Below are positions 52,752 to 61,201 of a stretch of DNA of 64,000 nucleotides, one piece after another. Numbering within the stretch: position 1 is the stretch's first letter; every line of letters starts with the position of its first letter. Under the pieces are notes generated by a model that saw only the letters and a list, made by a program, of their open reading frames with translations, had not been told where the DNA came from and searched no databases. The DNA is taken from assembly GCF_900197855.1 (NCBI RefSeq), contig NZ_FZMQ01000005.1, forward strand, positions 24,115 to 88,114, read 5' to 3'. The stretch is from Helicobacter cynogastricus (GTDB lineage Bacteria; Campylobacterota; Campylobacteria; Campylobacterales; Helicobacteraceae). The position numbers and the translations under genes are program-made.

Positions 52752-53780
52752 TTACTCCTTTACTTGAGATGAGCTTTCGCCCCATTTTTCTTGAATTTCC
52801 TGCATCAATTTTTGGCATTTTTCTTGATGCGCCATAAGTTCTTGCACGAGGGGTTCTGTTCTGTCCATAATGGGTGCATTGATAGTTGTTACAAGGGTTT
52901 CTGCCTGTTGCATCAAGGTTTTTAGTTCTAGTTGCTCTTGAGCGTTCCATGCGCTTGCCTCCAAGCCCTTAGCCTCCATATATCCCTCTACAAGCTCTAA
53001 AGACTTTTCAAAATGTGTGTCTAACTTGACTAAAGTGCGGCATTTTTCTATCGATTTATACTTAATGTGTCTCCATGTTAGTCCCATGGATTTCATAGTC
53101 TCACACACAGCTAAAACGCTGTCATGGTAGGCTTTTGCCTCTAGTTTCTTTTCTGCCGCTTTAGCCGCAAAGACAGAGGCAGCCACGGCGATCACAGGTG
53201 CAGCAATCAATCCACCAAAAACTAAAGTGCCTCCAGCTATACCAAATCCTCCAGAGGCTAAACTCCCACCCCCAAGCCATGCAAGCGTAGCATTTGTAGC
53301 CGCTGCACCGCTTAAGGTGCTAATCGCTGTCCCTGTGGAGGCACTGCCCAATAATCCAATCGCCCCCCAAGCTCCAAAGCCTGCCATTGCCCCAGCTCCA
53401 ACTCCTGCTAGTGCGCCTCCAATAGCTGTTTCTAAATCTACAATCGAGGTTTCAACTCTTTTAAGGTGATCCATGCTCTCCTGTCCAAAAACTTGTAGCC
53501 ATCCTTGATCATGGGTAACTTGAAGCTTGTCAATAATCTCCTTGTATTTTTCAACGCTAGTTAGAGAGATGGCATACTGCAGTTCCCCTAGAGATTCAAA
53601 GGTGTTTCTAGCCTGATTTTGCATGTTAGTCAGGTTATGTTTTGCTTTGTCGTGTTTGCTCTTGGCCTCTTCGTGCAATTTTTTAATTTCTTGCATATCA
53701 TCGTGGGCATCCATACCCTTTTTAATTCCATATCCTGCAGCTAAGGCCGCTGCGCCCCAAAGAATAAATGGTAAAGGCAT
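52752..53780 (-). CDS. Glycine-rich membrane protein, third gene of the cluster
   Basis: A 342-residue protein. An N-terminal hydrophobic segment (PLPFILWGAAALAAGYGI) is followed by a charged coiled coil (residues 28-60). Residues 120-215 are very rich in Gly and Ala with several hydrophobic stretches (GGALAGVGAGAMAGFGAWG, then GTLVFGGLIAAPVIAVAASVF), then a charged helical tail (AAEKKLEAKAYHD onward). Glycine-rich hydrophobic repeats of this kind occur in pore-forming and phage tape-measure-like proteins. No family is recognised. It lies 22 bases downstream of the YkgJ-like gene. Confidence 0.7.
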   Translation of the reverse strand: MPLPFILWGAAALAAGYGIKKGMDAHDDMQEIKKLHEEAKSKHDKAKHNLTNMQNQARNTFESLGELQYAISLTSVEKYKEIIDKLQVTHDQGWLQVFGQESMDHLKRVETSIVDLETAIGGALAGVGAGAMAGFGAWGAIGLLGSASTGTAISTLSGAAATNATLAWLGGGSLASGGFGIAGGTLVFGGLIAAPVIAVAASVFAAKAAEKKLEAKAYHDSVLAVCETMKSMGLTWRHIKYKSIEKCRTLVKLDTHFEKSLELVEGYMEAKGLEASAWNAQEQLELKTLMQQAETLVTTINAPIMDRTEPLVQELMAHQEKCQKLMQEIQEKWGESSSQVKE

Positions 53781-53802
53781 TTGTTCTCCTGATTTGATTT
53801 TT

Positions 53803-54096
53803 TTAACTTTGATCCTCTGTGGCTTTGCTACGCAAAGCTCCCTCTTTTTCCTGCAACATCTGGCAGGCTTTGAGATTGAGGGTGTAAAATTCCTCTAGGC
53901 TATAGTGTTTGTAAAACACCTTTTCATACATGGTATCTACCCTGCAAATTTGGGGGCGATTCTCATAGATCAAACAACGATTCGTCTGTGTGTCTAAATG
54001 GCGACACACGCCATTACCCAAATCAAAGGGGGCAAGCTCTTTAACTCCACTGATATTACGGCAACACGCCCCGCAAATAGTGCAAGGAAAACCCAT
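53803..54096 (-). CDS. YkgJ-family cysteine-cluster protein (putative zinc/iron-binding)
   Basis: A 97-residue protein with the family pattern CTICGACCRNISG at residues 5-17, then GVCRHLD, RCLIYENRPQIC and a charged helical tail. This is the YkgJ/UPF0153 (COG0727) metal-binding motif, generally assigned to Fe-S or Zn binding without known function. It starts one base after the TerB-like gene stops. Its presence gives the cluster a possible metal- or redox-sensing part. Confidence 0.82.
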   Translation of the reverse strand: MGFPCTICGACCRNISGVKELAPFDLGNGVCRHLDTQTNRCLIYENRPQICRVDTMYEKVFYKHYSLEEFYTLNLKACQMLQEKEGALRSKATEDQS

Positions 54097-54097
54097 G

Positions 54098-54511
54098 CTA
54101 AAGATTAATTAAATTCTTACCCTGATCGGTAAGCACTAGCATCGCCTTAGTCCAGTCTGCGTAAATAGTGGCTAAATTAGGTTCTAGCCCAAAGGTTTTA
54201 ATCATTGTGTCCAACACCTCCTTTTCGCCCTCATGCAAGGCTTCCAAGTGGGTTAAGCGATCTGCCATTGCGAGTGCCATAGTTTCTAACAACACGATTT
54301 TTTGGTGTTCTTTTTGCTTAAAAGTCTTTAAAGTGGTCGCTAGATCGAATTTGTCAGCATCGTAAGCGATGTCCTCAATCTGCATTTCTAAGCAATAAGT
54401 GGCGATCACACCCTTTTGTGCGTCTGAAAAATCATGATTGCTCCAAGCAAAATGGTGGGCGATCTGTAAAAACGCCTGCTTTTCCTCTGTATTTAACGCG
54501 CCTAAAAACAT
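54098..54511 (-). CDS. TerB-like helical protein, first gene of the five-gene cluster
   Basis: A 137-residue all-helical protein. The layout EEKQAFLQIAHHFAWSNHDF, then DAQKGVIATYCLEMQIED, fits the TerB fold (tellurite-resistance/ membrane-stress family), which often binds divalent metal through acidic residues. The resemblance is structural in feel; a profile search is needed. AGAGGAG precedes the ATG at 54511. It lies 33 bases downstream of a TAGAAT box and a G14 tract adjoining TTGACA, so expression of the whole cluster is probably switched there. Confidence 0.6.
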   Translation of the reverse strand: MFLGALNTEEKQAFLQIAHHFAWSNHDFSDAQKGVIATYCLEMQIEDIAYDADKFDLATTLKTFKQKEHQKIVLLETMALAMADRLTHLEALHEGEKEVLDTMIKTFGLEPNLATIYADWTKAMLVLTDQGKNLINL

Positions 54512-54543
54512 GCCAACTCCTCTTTTGAAATATTTATAATGAT

Positions 54544-54569
54544 ATTCTACCCCCCCCCCCCCCTGTCAA
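54544..54569 (-). promoter_or_regulatory. Candidate phase-variable promoter: TTGACA, G14, TAGAAT
   Basis: On the minus strand TTGACA (54569-54564) is followed at once by 14 G (54563-54550) and then TAGAAT (54549-54544). The spacer is exactly the G tract, 14 bases now, against an optimum near 17. TATCAT at 54544-54539 would give 19. Changes in G number would move the -35 and -10 relative to each other and switch transcription of the five genes downstream. No other gene reads from this gap. Confidence 0.65.
54550..54563 (-). repeat. Homopolymeric G14 tract
   Basis: Fourteen consecutive C on the plus strand, G on the minus strand, in the intergenic region 39 bases upstream of the TerB-like gene. 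It is the longest homopolymer in the window, and its length may be variable in the culture and uncertain in the assembly. Confidence 0.9.
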
Positions 54570-54614
54570 GCAAAACGCACTAAGAGGGAGAAATAAACAT
54601 TAAAAAGTAAAAAT

Positions 54615-54647
54615 TAGTAACAAAATAGTAACAAAATAGTAATAAAG
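54615..54647. repeat. Three tandem copies of an 11-base sequence
   Basis: TAGTAACAAAA occurs at 54615-54625 and 54626-54636, and a diverged copy TAGTAATAAAG at 54637-54647. The 11-base period is about one helical turn, so the copies would present the same face, as binding sites often do. It lies 46 bases upstream of the -35 box of the cluster promoter. Confidence 0.7.
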
Positions 54648-54683
54648 ATGTTAGAGGTGGAAGATTTAAGAGTTTTTAAAGAG

Positions 54684-54712
54684 AAATCTTTGGGTTGAGT
54701 ACCCAAAGATTT
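54684..54712 (-). terminator. Hairpin terminator after purB
   Basis: AAATCTTTGGGT (54684-54695) pairs perfectly with ACCCAAAGATTT (54701-54712) around a five-base loop. It lies 15 bases beyond the purB stop, and the minus strand continues with CTCTTTAAAAAC. It ends the por-purB transcript and insulates the five-gene cluster. Confidence 0.75.
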
Positions 54713-54726
54713 AAGGTTGTAAGGCT

Positions 54727-56031
54727 TTAATCCCCAAAGACGCGAGCGAAAATACGCGGGATTTGGCGTAGATAATAATCTGTTTCAAAGCAATCGGTAA
54801 TGAGAGCGCGATCCACTTCTTTTAAACGCTCTTCGGCTAAAAGGTGTTCTAAAAAGCTCGCGTTCTGGCCTTGTTGCAAGAGTGCCCACACGCGCATGGC
54901 GTTTTCTTGCACAATGGCATAACTTTGCGCCTTGCTAAAGCCTAGTTTGGGTAATTCTAAGAGCACGCGTTGGGAAAAGACCAGCCCCCCCGTGCGCTCT
55001 AAATTCCTACGCATGTTTTCCGGATAAACGACCAAATCTTTTAAAAGATTGGTGAGGCGGTGCAAGAGAAAATCTAGGGTGATAAACGCGTCTGGGAGCA
55101 CGAATCGTTCTACCGAGCTATGACTAATATCTCTTTCATGCCAAAGGGCGACATTTTCCATCATCGGGATCGCATAAGCGCGAATCATGCGCGCTAAGCC
55201 GGTGATATTTTCGCTCAAAACGGGGTTACGCTTGTGGGGCATGGCCGAACTGCCCTTTTGCCCCACGCTAAAAGCCTCTTCAGCTTCGTAAACTTCCGTG
55301 CGTTGGTAGTGGCGGATATTAATGGCGATCTTTTCACAACTGCTTGCTAGTAAAGCTAGGGCGTTGCACACACGCGCGTGGCGTTCCCTAGAGATGACTT
55401 GATTGCTAATTTTAGCCACTCCCAAGCCCAATTCCTGACAGACCAATTCTTCTAGTTCAAAGGGGCTATGCGCCATGTTGCCCATTGCCCCGCTGATCAT
55501 CCCTACGCTGACCTCTTTACTCACCTCTTGCAGGGCTTTAAGGTGCGCGCGCATGTCATCATACCACAACGCCCACACCAACCCAAAGGCGATGGGCTCG
55601 CCATGCACCCCATGGCTCCTGCCTACCATGACCACCTCTTTAAACTCGTAAGCGCGCGCTTTAAGCACACTTAAAAGTTCGTGCATGTCCTCAATAATAA
55701 GGGCTAAACTCTGCTTGATGAGCAGGGCTAGGGCGGTGTCAATGCAATCACTAGAGGTGATTCCATAGTGAAAAAAACGCTCAGAATCGCCTAAGGTTTT
55801 GCTCACTGCTTGGATGAAGGCGATGATGTCATGCTTGGTAGTTTTTTCAAAATGATGGATGTCTTCTAGCTGAAAACTGGCCTGCTGGATTTGATCGCAA
55901 GTCTGAGAATCCATCAGTCCTAAGGCGTGCCAACCCTTAGCCACCGCCTTTTCCACCTGTAGGTAGGTTTCAAACTTATGCTGTTCGCTCCAGAGGCGCG
56001 TCATCGCCTCTCTAGCGTAGCGCTCTAGCAT
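54727..56031 (-). CDS. purB: Adenylosuccinate lyase
   Basis: A 434-residue fumarase-superfamily enzyme acting twice in purine synthesis. The signature KGSSAMPHKRNP is present, with the catalytic region GITSSDCIDTALAL and MVGRSHGVHGEP. I start at the ATG at 56031 (MLERYAREAM), whose first base is the last base of the porB stop (TAATG overlap); the longer frame from 56070 lies inside porB. It ends the porC-porD-porA-porB-purB operon, as in H. pylori. Confidence 0.95.
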   Translation of the reverse strand: MLERYAREAMTRLWSEQHKFETYLQVEKAVAKGWHALGLMDSQTCDQIQQASFQLEDIHHFEKTTKHDIIAFIQAVSKTLGDSERFFHYGITSSDCIDTALALLIKQSLALIIEDMHELLSVLKARAYEFKEVVMVGRSHGVHGEPIAFGLVWALWYDDMRAHLKALQEVSKEVSVGMISGAMGNMAHSPFELEELVCQELGLGVAKISNQVISRERHARVCNALALLASSCEKIAINIRHYQRTEVYEAEEAFSVGQKGSSAMPHKRNPVLSENITGLARMIRAYAIPMMENVALWHERDISHSSVERFVLPDAFITLDFLLHRLTNLLKDLVVYPENMRRNLERTGGLVFSQRVLLELPKLGFSKAQSYAIVQENAMRVWALLQQGQNASFLEHLLAEERLKEVDRALITDCFETDYYLRQIPRIFARVFGD

Positions 56032-56975
56032 TAAACTTTGGCCTCTTCTCTGCGTTGTAAATATTCCCAACGCGCGTCTACATCTTTTTGCAGGGCTTCA
56101 ATGATGTGCTCGTTTTCCTTTTTAAAGAGGTGGGCAAAGCGTTTTTGAGGCCCTAGATAATCGCGCACAGGTAAGATATTGCGCGGACGGTAGGTGATTT
56201 TGAGCTCTTGGCCATGGAACACTTCAAAGAGAGGGAAAATCAAGCAATCTACGGCTAAATCTGTCATTTCAATGGCTAAAGAGGAATGGTATTTCCACTC
56301 AGTAGGGCAGGGACTCAAAGCGTTGATAAAGCAAGGGCCCTCAGTGTCCAAGGCGGTTTTGATTTTTTTGTTCATGTCCTTCCACTTATTGGGCGCCATT
56401 TGCGCAGCATAAGGAATACCATGGGCTGCCATGATCAAGGTCAAATCTTTCTTACGCTCTTTTTTGCCATAGCTCACTTTACCCGCTGGAGTGGTGCTAG
56501 TGCTCGCGCCCATAGGGGTACTGCCACTGCGTTGCCCGCCGGTGTTGGCGTAGTTCTCATTATCTAGGCAGATGTAAGTGATGTCATGCCCGCGTTCCAT
56601 ACAACCACTGATGAATTGAAACCCGATGTCATAGCTCGCGCCATCCCCCCCAAAGGCGACAAATTTAGGGCGTTGCCCAGTGTATTTGCCCTTGCGCGCG
56701 AGAGCCTTGTACATGCTCTCTACCCCACTAATAGCTGTCGAGCCATTTTCAAAGCCAATATGAATCCAAGGCACATCCCAAGAGGTGTGCGGATACACTG
56801 CAGAGCAGACTTCCAAGCAACCAGTAGAATTACCTAGCACGATAGGACCCTCTACAGCGTTGAGTACTTCACGCACAATGATCCCATGCCCACAACCCGG
56901 GCAGAGTAGGTGCGAACCTTCGAACTTTTCAGCCGATTGGCTAAAACTTTTGAGTGTTTTTACTTCTTTAACCAT
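56031..56975 (-). CDS. porB: Pyruvate:flavodoxin oxidoreductase, beta subunit
   Basis: The thiamine-diphosphate subunit, 314 residues. LCPGCGHGIIV carries the cluster/TPP-binding cysteines, and GGDGASYDIGFQ with ENYANTGGQ is the TPP-binding region. The ATG at 56975 has AGGAG upstream; the longer frame from 57080 runs back into porA. The four-subunit enzyme makes acetyl-CoA from pyruvate and passes electrons to flavodoxin; Helicobacter lacks the dehydrogenase complex. Confidence 0.95.
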   Translation of the reverse strand: MVKEVKTLKSFSQSAEKFEGSHLLCPGCGHGIIVREVLNAVEGPIVLGNSTGCLEVCSAVYPHTSWDVPWIHIGFENGSTAISGVESMYKALARKGKYTGQRPKFVAFGGDGASYDIGFQFISGCMERGHDITYICLDNENYANTGGQRSGSTPMGASTSTTPAGKVSYGKKERKKDLTLIMAAHGIPYAAQMAPNKWKDMNKKIKTALDTEGPCFINALSPCPTEWKYHSSLAIEMTDLAVDCLIFPLFEVFHGQELKITYRPRNILPVRDYLGPQKRFAHLFKKENEHIIEALQKDVDARWEYLQRREEAKV

Positions 56976-56985
56976 GCACTCTCCT

Positions 56986-58209
56986 TTAAAAATAAGACAA
57001 CTCAGGCCCATGTAGCCCGATGAATTGTTGGGTGGGATGGGTGAGTCCGCCTTTTTTAGCGTCCTGAACCAACGCCTCAAAAATGCTATCTAGGTGGGCT
57101 TGAGTCAAATCCCGACCCCCTAGCCCGTAAATGTAATTGCTCAAGACGGGGCGTTTAGAACCGGGGGCTTGATAGAGGCTTGCAGCCACTTCGTTAAAGA
57201 GCGCGCCCAGCGCTCCAGAAGGAGAACTGCGATCCATCAGCGCGACCGCTTTGGCATTTTTGAGCGCGTTAGCCACCGCTTCAAAGGGGAAGGGGCGCAG
57301 TACATGCGTGGTTACTACGCCTGCTTTAACACCCTGTTCGCGCGCTTTTTTGGCCGCTACAATGGCAGATTCCCAAGTCGTGCCCAGTGCAAAAATAATC
57401 ACTTCTGCATCACTGGTTTGGAAAGTTTCTACCAAGTGGTATTGTCTGCCTGTGATCTTGGCAAAGTCGTTAAAAACACCCTCTAACACAGAGCTAGAGT
57501 GCATGATCGCATGGTGTAATTTGGCTTTGTGTTCAAAATGCCATTCTTCCTCAGCCTGCGCACCAAAGCTCACGGGTTTATCAAAGTCTAGCAGAGGGTG
57601 CACACTCTCATAATCGCCCACGAATTTATAGGCCACGCTATCAGAGAGTGTGCGCACATTCTGCACGGTGTGAGAGGACAAGAAACCATCTTGATGCACC
57701 ATGACAGGCACGCGTACTTCCTTATGTTCTGCTAGTTTGAAAGCCATTAAAGTAAAGTCATAGACCTCTTGAGGGTTGCAAGTGCATAGGCTAATCCAAC
57801 CGCTATCACGCCCTAAGTACATATCCGAGTGATCGCAGTGGATATTGAGCGGGGCGGCTAAAGCGCGGTTAGCCACATTGAGCACAATGGGTAAGCGCAT
57901 GCCAGAGGCTTGATAAAGCACTTCAGTCATTAGAGCGAAACCTTGCGAGCTAGTCGCCGTGCTAACCCGCCCTCCAGCAGCGGCCGCACCCACGCACGCG
58001 CTCATAGCAGCATGTTCAGATTCTACAAGTACAAATTCCCCATCAATATAACCATTGTCTTTAAAAGAGCCGTAGTTTTGGATAATGGGCGTAGAGGGGG
58101 TAATCGGGTAGGCAGCTACCACATCTACTTGGGCTTGCCTAAGCGCGTGCGCGCTAGCGGTACACCCATCCCATGCTTCAACTTCGTTCAAATGGTAATT
58201 AGAGCCCAT
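56986..58209 (-). CDS. porA: Pyruvate:flavodoxin oxidoreductase, alpha subunit
   Basis: A 407-residue alpha subunit with the pyrimidine-binding domain (VVAAYPITPSTPI at the N terminus, ESEHAAMSACVGAAAAGGR) and the C-terminal domain (VALMDRSSPSGALG). It overlaps porD by 11 bases at its start and ends 10 bases before the porB ATG. Confidence 0.95.
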   Translation of the reverse strand: MGSNYHLNEVEAWDGCTASAHALRQAQVDVVAAYPITPSTPIIQNYGSFKDNGYIDGEFVLVESEHAAMSACVGAAAAGGRVSTATSSQGFALMTEVLYQASGMRLPIVLNVANRALAAPLNIHCDHSDMYLGRDSGWISLCTCNPQEVYDFTLMAFKLAEHKEVRVPVMVHQDGFLSSHTVQNVRTLSDSVAYKFVGDYESVHPLLDFDKPVSFGAQAEEEWHFEHKAKLHHAIMHSSSVLEGVFNDFAKITGRQYHLVETFQTSDAEVIIFALGTTWESAIVAAKKAREQGVKAGVVTTHVLRPFPFEAVANALKNAKAVALMDRSSPSGALGALFNEVAASLYQAPGSKRPVLSNYIYGLGGRDLTQAHLDSIFEALVQDAKKGGLTHPTQQFIGLHGPELSYF

Positions 58210-58627
58210 TATAACCCCCTTCTGTGCGGTAACTTTTCTTCTTTAGGCCCTCAGATTTTTGTGGCCATTTTGTGAGTGCTTCTTCTACAGGCTCTAAATT
58301 GTCAAACATGAGCAGAGATTTTGGGTTAGTGGGGCAGACATCCACGCACACCCCGCAACCCTTGCAATGTTCGTAATCCACTCCGCTCATCTTACCTTCT
58401 CTGGAGAGAATAGAGGCATCTGGGCAATACACCCAGCAGTTAAAGCAATTAATACACACTTCTTTATTGTGCACGGGTTTTTCCACGCGCCAATGCGAAA
58501 CGCTCGCGGTAAAAGAGCTTTCTTTAGTGTAGGCGCGTTCATCATTGTGCTTGCCTAATTCCTCCTGCCCTTGTTTCTCAAAGGGGAAAAGCACTGCGCC
58601 AATTTCAAATTCTTGCCAATTCTTCAT
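58199..58627 (-). CDS. porD: Pyruvate:flavodoxin oxidoreductase, delta subunit (2x[4Fe-4S] ferredoxin-like)
   Basis: 142 residues with two [4Fe-4S] motifs: VCINCFNCWVYCPD and HCKGCGVCVDVCP. These carry electrons from the TPP site to flavodoxin. It starts nine bases after porC ends and overlaps porA. Confidence 0.95.
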   Translation of the reverse strand: MKNWQEFEIGAVLFPFEKQGQEELGKHNDERAYTKESSFTASVSHWRVEKPVHNKEVCINCFNCWVYCPDASILSREGKMSGVDYEHCKGCGVCVDVCPTNPKSLLMFDNLEPVEEALTKWPQKSEGLKKKSYRTEGGYNGL

Positions 58628-58636
58628 AGGTATCCT

Positions 58637-59197
58637 TTATTGTACTTGGGCGTAGGCTTGATCAATGGCCATCATGTTAGCATCAATCAAAGTTTGTGGC
58701 ATTTTTTTACCCAACACCTCTTTAAAGGTATTTTTAAAAAATTCCAACTCCAGCATGCCAGATACTCTCATTAAAGCTCCTAGCATGGGCGTGTTGGGAA
58801 TGGGGCGTTTGATGGTATCCATGGCGATTTTAATACAATCTAAGGTGTAGACCTTTTTACTCGCCAAATTGGGCTTTTTCTCAAACAATTCCTCTTTGCT
58901 GAGGTGAGTTGTGATGATATAGGTTGTATTGGGTTTTTCATCCTCTGTAATATCAGTGATGAAAGTTAAACCTGGGTCGATCACTAAAACATAATCTGGC
59001 TTCATAAATTTTTCATGGTTTAAAATGGGTTCTGAATCGATGCGGTTATAGGCGGTCATGGCAGCACCTCTTTTGGCCGAGCCATAAAAGGCAAAGCCTT
59101 GTACTTCTTTGCCGGTGGTGGTGAGCACATCGGCTAGGCCCTTAGCACCGGTTACTGCACCCTGCCCAGCCCTCGCATGCCATCTAATTTCTAACAT
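58637..59197 (-). CDS. porC: Pyruvate:flavodoxin oxidoreductase, gamma subunit
   Basis: A 186-residue gamma subunit, starting EIRWHARAGQGAVTGAKGLA, a typical POR-gamma N terminus, with YGSAKRGAAMTAY following. It is the first gene of the operon. AAGGAGG precedes the ATG and a TATAAT lies 47 bases upstream. Confidence 0.94.
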   Translation of the reverse strand: MLEIRWHARAGQGAVTGAKGLADVLTTTGKEVQGFAFYGSAKRGAAMTAYNRIDSEPILNHEKFMKPDYVLVIDPGLTFITDITEDEKPNTTYIITTHLSKEELFEKKPNLASKKVYTLDCIKIAMDTIKRPIPNTPMLGALMRVSGMLELEFFKNTFKEVLGKKMPQTLIDANMMAIDQAYAQVQ

Positions 59198-59243
59198 TTA
59201 ATCCTCCTTGTGGCATTCAATATTGTGTTAGACTGCACGGAGA

Positions 59244-59249
59244 ATTATA
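59244..59249 (-). promoter_or_regulatory. -10 promoter of the porCDAB-purB operon
   Basis: A perfect TATAAT on the minus strand, with CTG before it. No other candidate is present in the 106-base divergent gap. Confidence 0.55.
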
Positions 59250-59303
59250 CAGAATTTTGAGTAAATCTTAATTAGTTTGCGCAAAATATGCTAGATTTTA
59301 AGA

Positions 59304-60290
59304 ATGAAACACGCACAAAATGCCCTAATCTATAATCTAAAATCTTTGCTTCTATGTCTGCAACCCTATCTTCCCTATCAAAATTTAAGATATGAGAAAC
59401 GCCTAGATCAACTCAAGAATTTGTCTGATGACGCACTAGAAACCCTTAAAAAGCGTGTCCAAAAAGCATGTATGTTGCCCCCCCACTCGCAAATCCATCC
59501 GACTCCTTTGGGACTCATCAAAGGTCTATCGCTAGGAAGCCGTTACTATTATGATTTTATGGCGCATTTTAGATTTTTCCCCCAAGATTTGCATTACCAT
59601 CTTGAATATGGCGATGTGAATTATAATTTGCTATTTCCCTCTCTTTGTAAGAGCAGACCCATTCCCATTACCAAGTATTCTTACAATGTTCTCTTGCCCT
59701 TAGATACAAGACGGCACTTTAAATATATTTTCCCTGCTTCTAACATTCCTTTCAATTCTAAGCAGAATAAACTCTTTTTTAGGGGCGCGTGCATGCAACC
59801 TCATCGCCTAGATTTCTTGCAACGCTATTTTAACCACCCCTTGATGGATTTAGGTCATGTGGGCGTGCAGGCCCCTCATTTGAACCCTTTCAGCAAGTCA
59901 AAAGCAAGCATTACCACGCACCTAGAATATAAATTTATTCTCTCGCTAGAAGGTTATGATGTAGCCAGCAACCTCAAATGGATTTTAAGCTCTAATTCTA
60001 TTGCTCTGATGCCTCAGCCAAAGTTTGAAAGTTTCTTTTTGGAAAGTCAATTGCTTCCTAATGTACACTACATTCCTATTAAAGATGACTATAGCGATGT
60101 AGAGGCGCAACTAGAGTTTTTTAGCACGCACCCTAAGGCTTGTTTAGAGATTATTGCCAACGCAAACGCCTATGTGCACGCTTTCACTACCCCCCTAGAA
60201 GAATGGGTAGCCTTTCTAGTCTTGCGCAAATACTTTTATCAAACAGGACAAATTGACATCTCACCCCTTGAAACCTCCCTTTTTGTCTAG
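59304..60290 (+). CDS. GT90/CAP10-type glycosyltransferase (LpsA-like)
   Basis: A 328-residue protein whose C-terminal half has the CAP10 phrase KFILSLEGYDVASNLKWILSS followed by NSIALMPQPKFESFF and a YVHAF-like end (read in parts; longest run quoted is the first). LFFRGACMQPHR in the middle also fits. These enzymes move xylose, glucose or mannose to glycans; in Helicobacter they are linked to LPS. The first ATG at 59304 has no strong ribosome site. The last four bases overlap the convergent flhX stop. Confidence 0.65.
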   Translation: MKHAQNALIYNLKSLLLCLQPYLPYQNLRYEKRLDQLKNLSDDALETLKKRVQKACMLPPHSQIHPTPLGLIKGLSLGSRYYYDFMAHFRFFPQDLHYHLEYGDVNYNLLFPSLCKSRPIPITKYSYNVLLPLDTRRHFKYIFPASNIPFNSKQNKLFFRGACMQPHRLDFLQRYFNHPLMDLGHVGVQAPHLNPFSKSKASITTHLEYKFILSLEGYDVASNLKWILSSNSIALMPQPKFESFFLESQLLPNVHYIPIKDDYSDVEAQLEFFSTHPKACLEIIANANAYVHAFTTPLEEWVAFLVLRKYFYQTGQIDISPLETSLFV

Positions 60291-60556
60291 CTCATCTGTG
60301 CTCCGCTTTCAGCATGTTGTAACCAAATAAAGACCTCAACCACGCTCGCATAGAGTTCAGGGGGAATAGGCGTATCTAAGGACACATCTAGGAGTGACTC
60401 TACCAACGCCTCATTGCAAAATAAGGGCACATCAAAGGCCTTAGCCTTATCCATGATTGCACGCGCGATCACTCCCACCCCGCTTGCCACAACCTTAGGC
60501 GCACTATCTTGCCCTACATTATAAGCCAGAGCGACCGCTTTGGGTAGACTCATCAA
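60287..60556 (-). CDS. flhX: FlhX, stand-alone homologue of the FlhB C-terminal domain
   Basis: An 89-residue protein that matches the FlhB cytoplasmic domain after the cleavage site (LPKAVALAYNVGQDSAPKVV then VIARAIMDKAKAFDVPL). It lacks the NPTH autocleavage motif and the membrane domain. In H. pylori the equivalent (HP1575) can stand in for the FlhB C-terminal part in export-substrate switching. It overlaps ribE by four bases, the same odd pairing as in H. pylori. Confidence 0.88.
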   Translation of the reverse strand: MMSLPKAVALAYNVGQDSAPKVVASGVGVIARAIMDKAKAFDVPLFCNEALVESLLDVSLDTPIPPELYASVVEVFIWLQHAESGAQMS

Positions 60557-61167
60557 TAACTCATCATAAGAGTGTCAATCTCTTGCCAGCTGGGCGTAGT
60601 AGGGGTTTTGAGCAAGTGCGCTACCGCACGCACTAAAAGATCGCTCTCTAAATTGACCCGCCGCCCCTTTTGGTAGCTGGCAAAAAGAGTATTCTCAAAG
60701 GTATAGGGGATGATGGTCAGACTAAAACTCTCAGAGTGCACCGCACTTAAAGTGAGGCTCACCCCATCCACAGACACAGAGCCATGCGGGATACACAGAC
60801 GCAAAAAAGCGCGCGGGGCTTGGATACGCATGTTCACTTGATTGGCTGTAGGCTTGATTTCTGCTACCTCTCCGATCGCATCAATATGTCCCTGCACCAA
60901 ATGCCCATCAAGGCGATCGCTTACTCTTAATGCGGGTTCAATATGCACACGCTGGGGGGGCGTGTAATTTTCTAAAGCAATGGATTTTTGGGTGTGCGCG
61001 CTCAACTCTAGGGCAAAACCTCCCTTAAAAAGCCTAATGGCGGTCAAACACGCCCCATTGACAGCAATACTATCCCCTAATTTGGGACGATAAGGGCTTA
61101 AAATTTCTAACACATTGTGATTAAAGGCTTTAATGGGGGCAATTTGGCTAATCACACCGCTAAACAT
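60553..61167 (-). CDS. ribE: Riboflavin synthase, alpha chain
   Basis: Makes riboflavin from two 6,7-dimethyl-8-ribityllumazine molecules. A 204-residue protein with two lumazine-binding repeats: MFSGVISQI and AVNGACLTA in the first, GHLVQGHIDAIG and VDGVSLTL in the second. I start at the ATG at 61167, which has GGGAG upstream; the longer frame from 61269 crosses the divergent promoter and tatD. It leads a short operon with flhX. Confidence 0.93.
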   Translation of the reverse strand: MFSGVISQIAPIKAFNHNVLEILSPYRPKLGDSIAVNGACLTAIRLFKGGFALELSAHTQKSIALENYTPPQRVHIEPALRVSDRLDGHLVQGHIDAIGEVAEIKPTANQVNMRIQAPRAFLRLCIPHGSVSVDGVSLTLSAVHSESFSLTIIPYTFENTLFASYQKGRRVNLESDLLVRAVAHLLKTPTTPSWQEIDTLMMSY

Positions 61168-61201
61168 AAAGCTCCCTTCAGATTTAATCATATCCTCTAG
61201 G

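Noticed and set aside
50390..54511. A prophage or plasmid island
   Set aside because: No integrase, terminase, portal, relaxase or attachment repeat is seen, and both borders are ordinary core genes (mnmA, purB).
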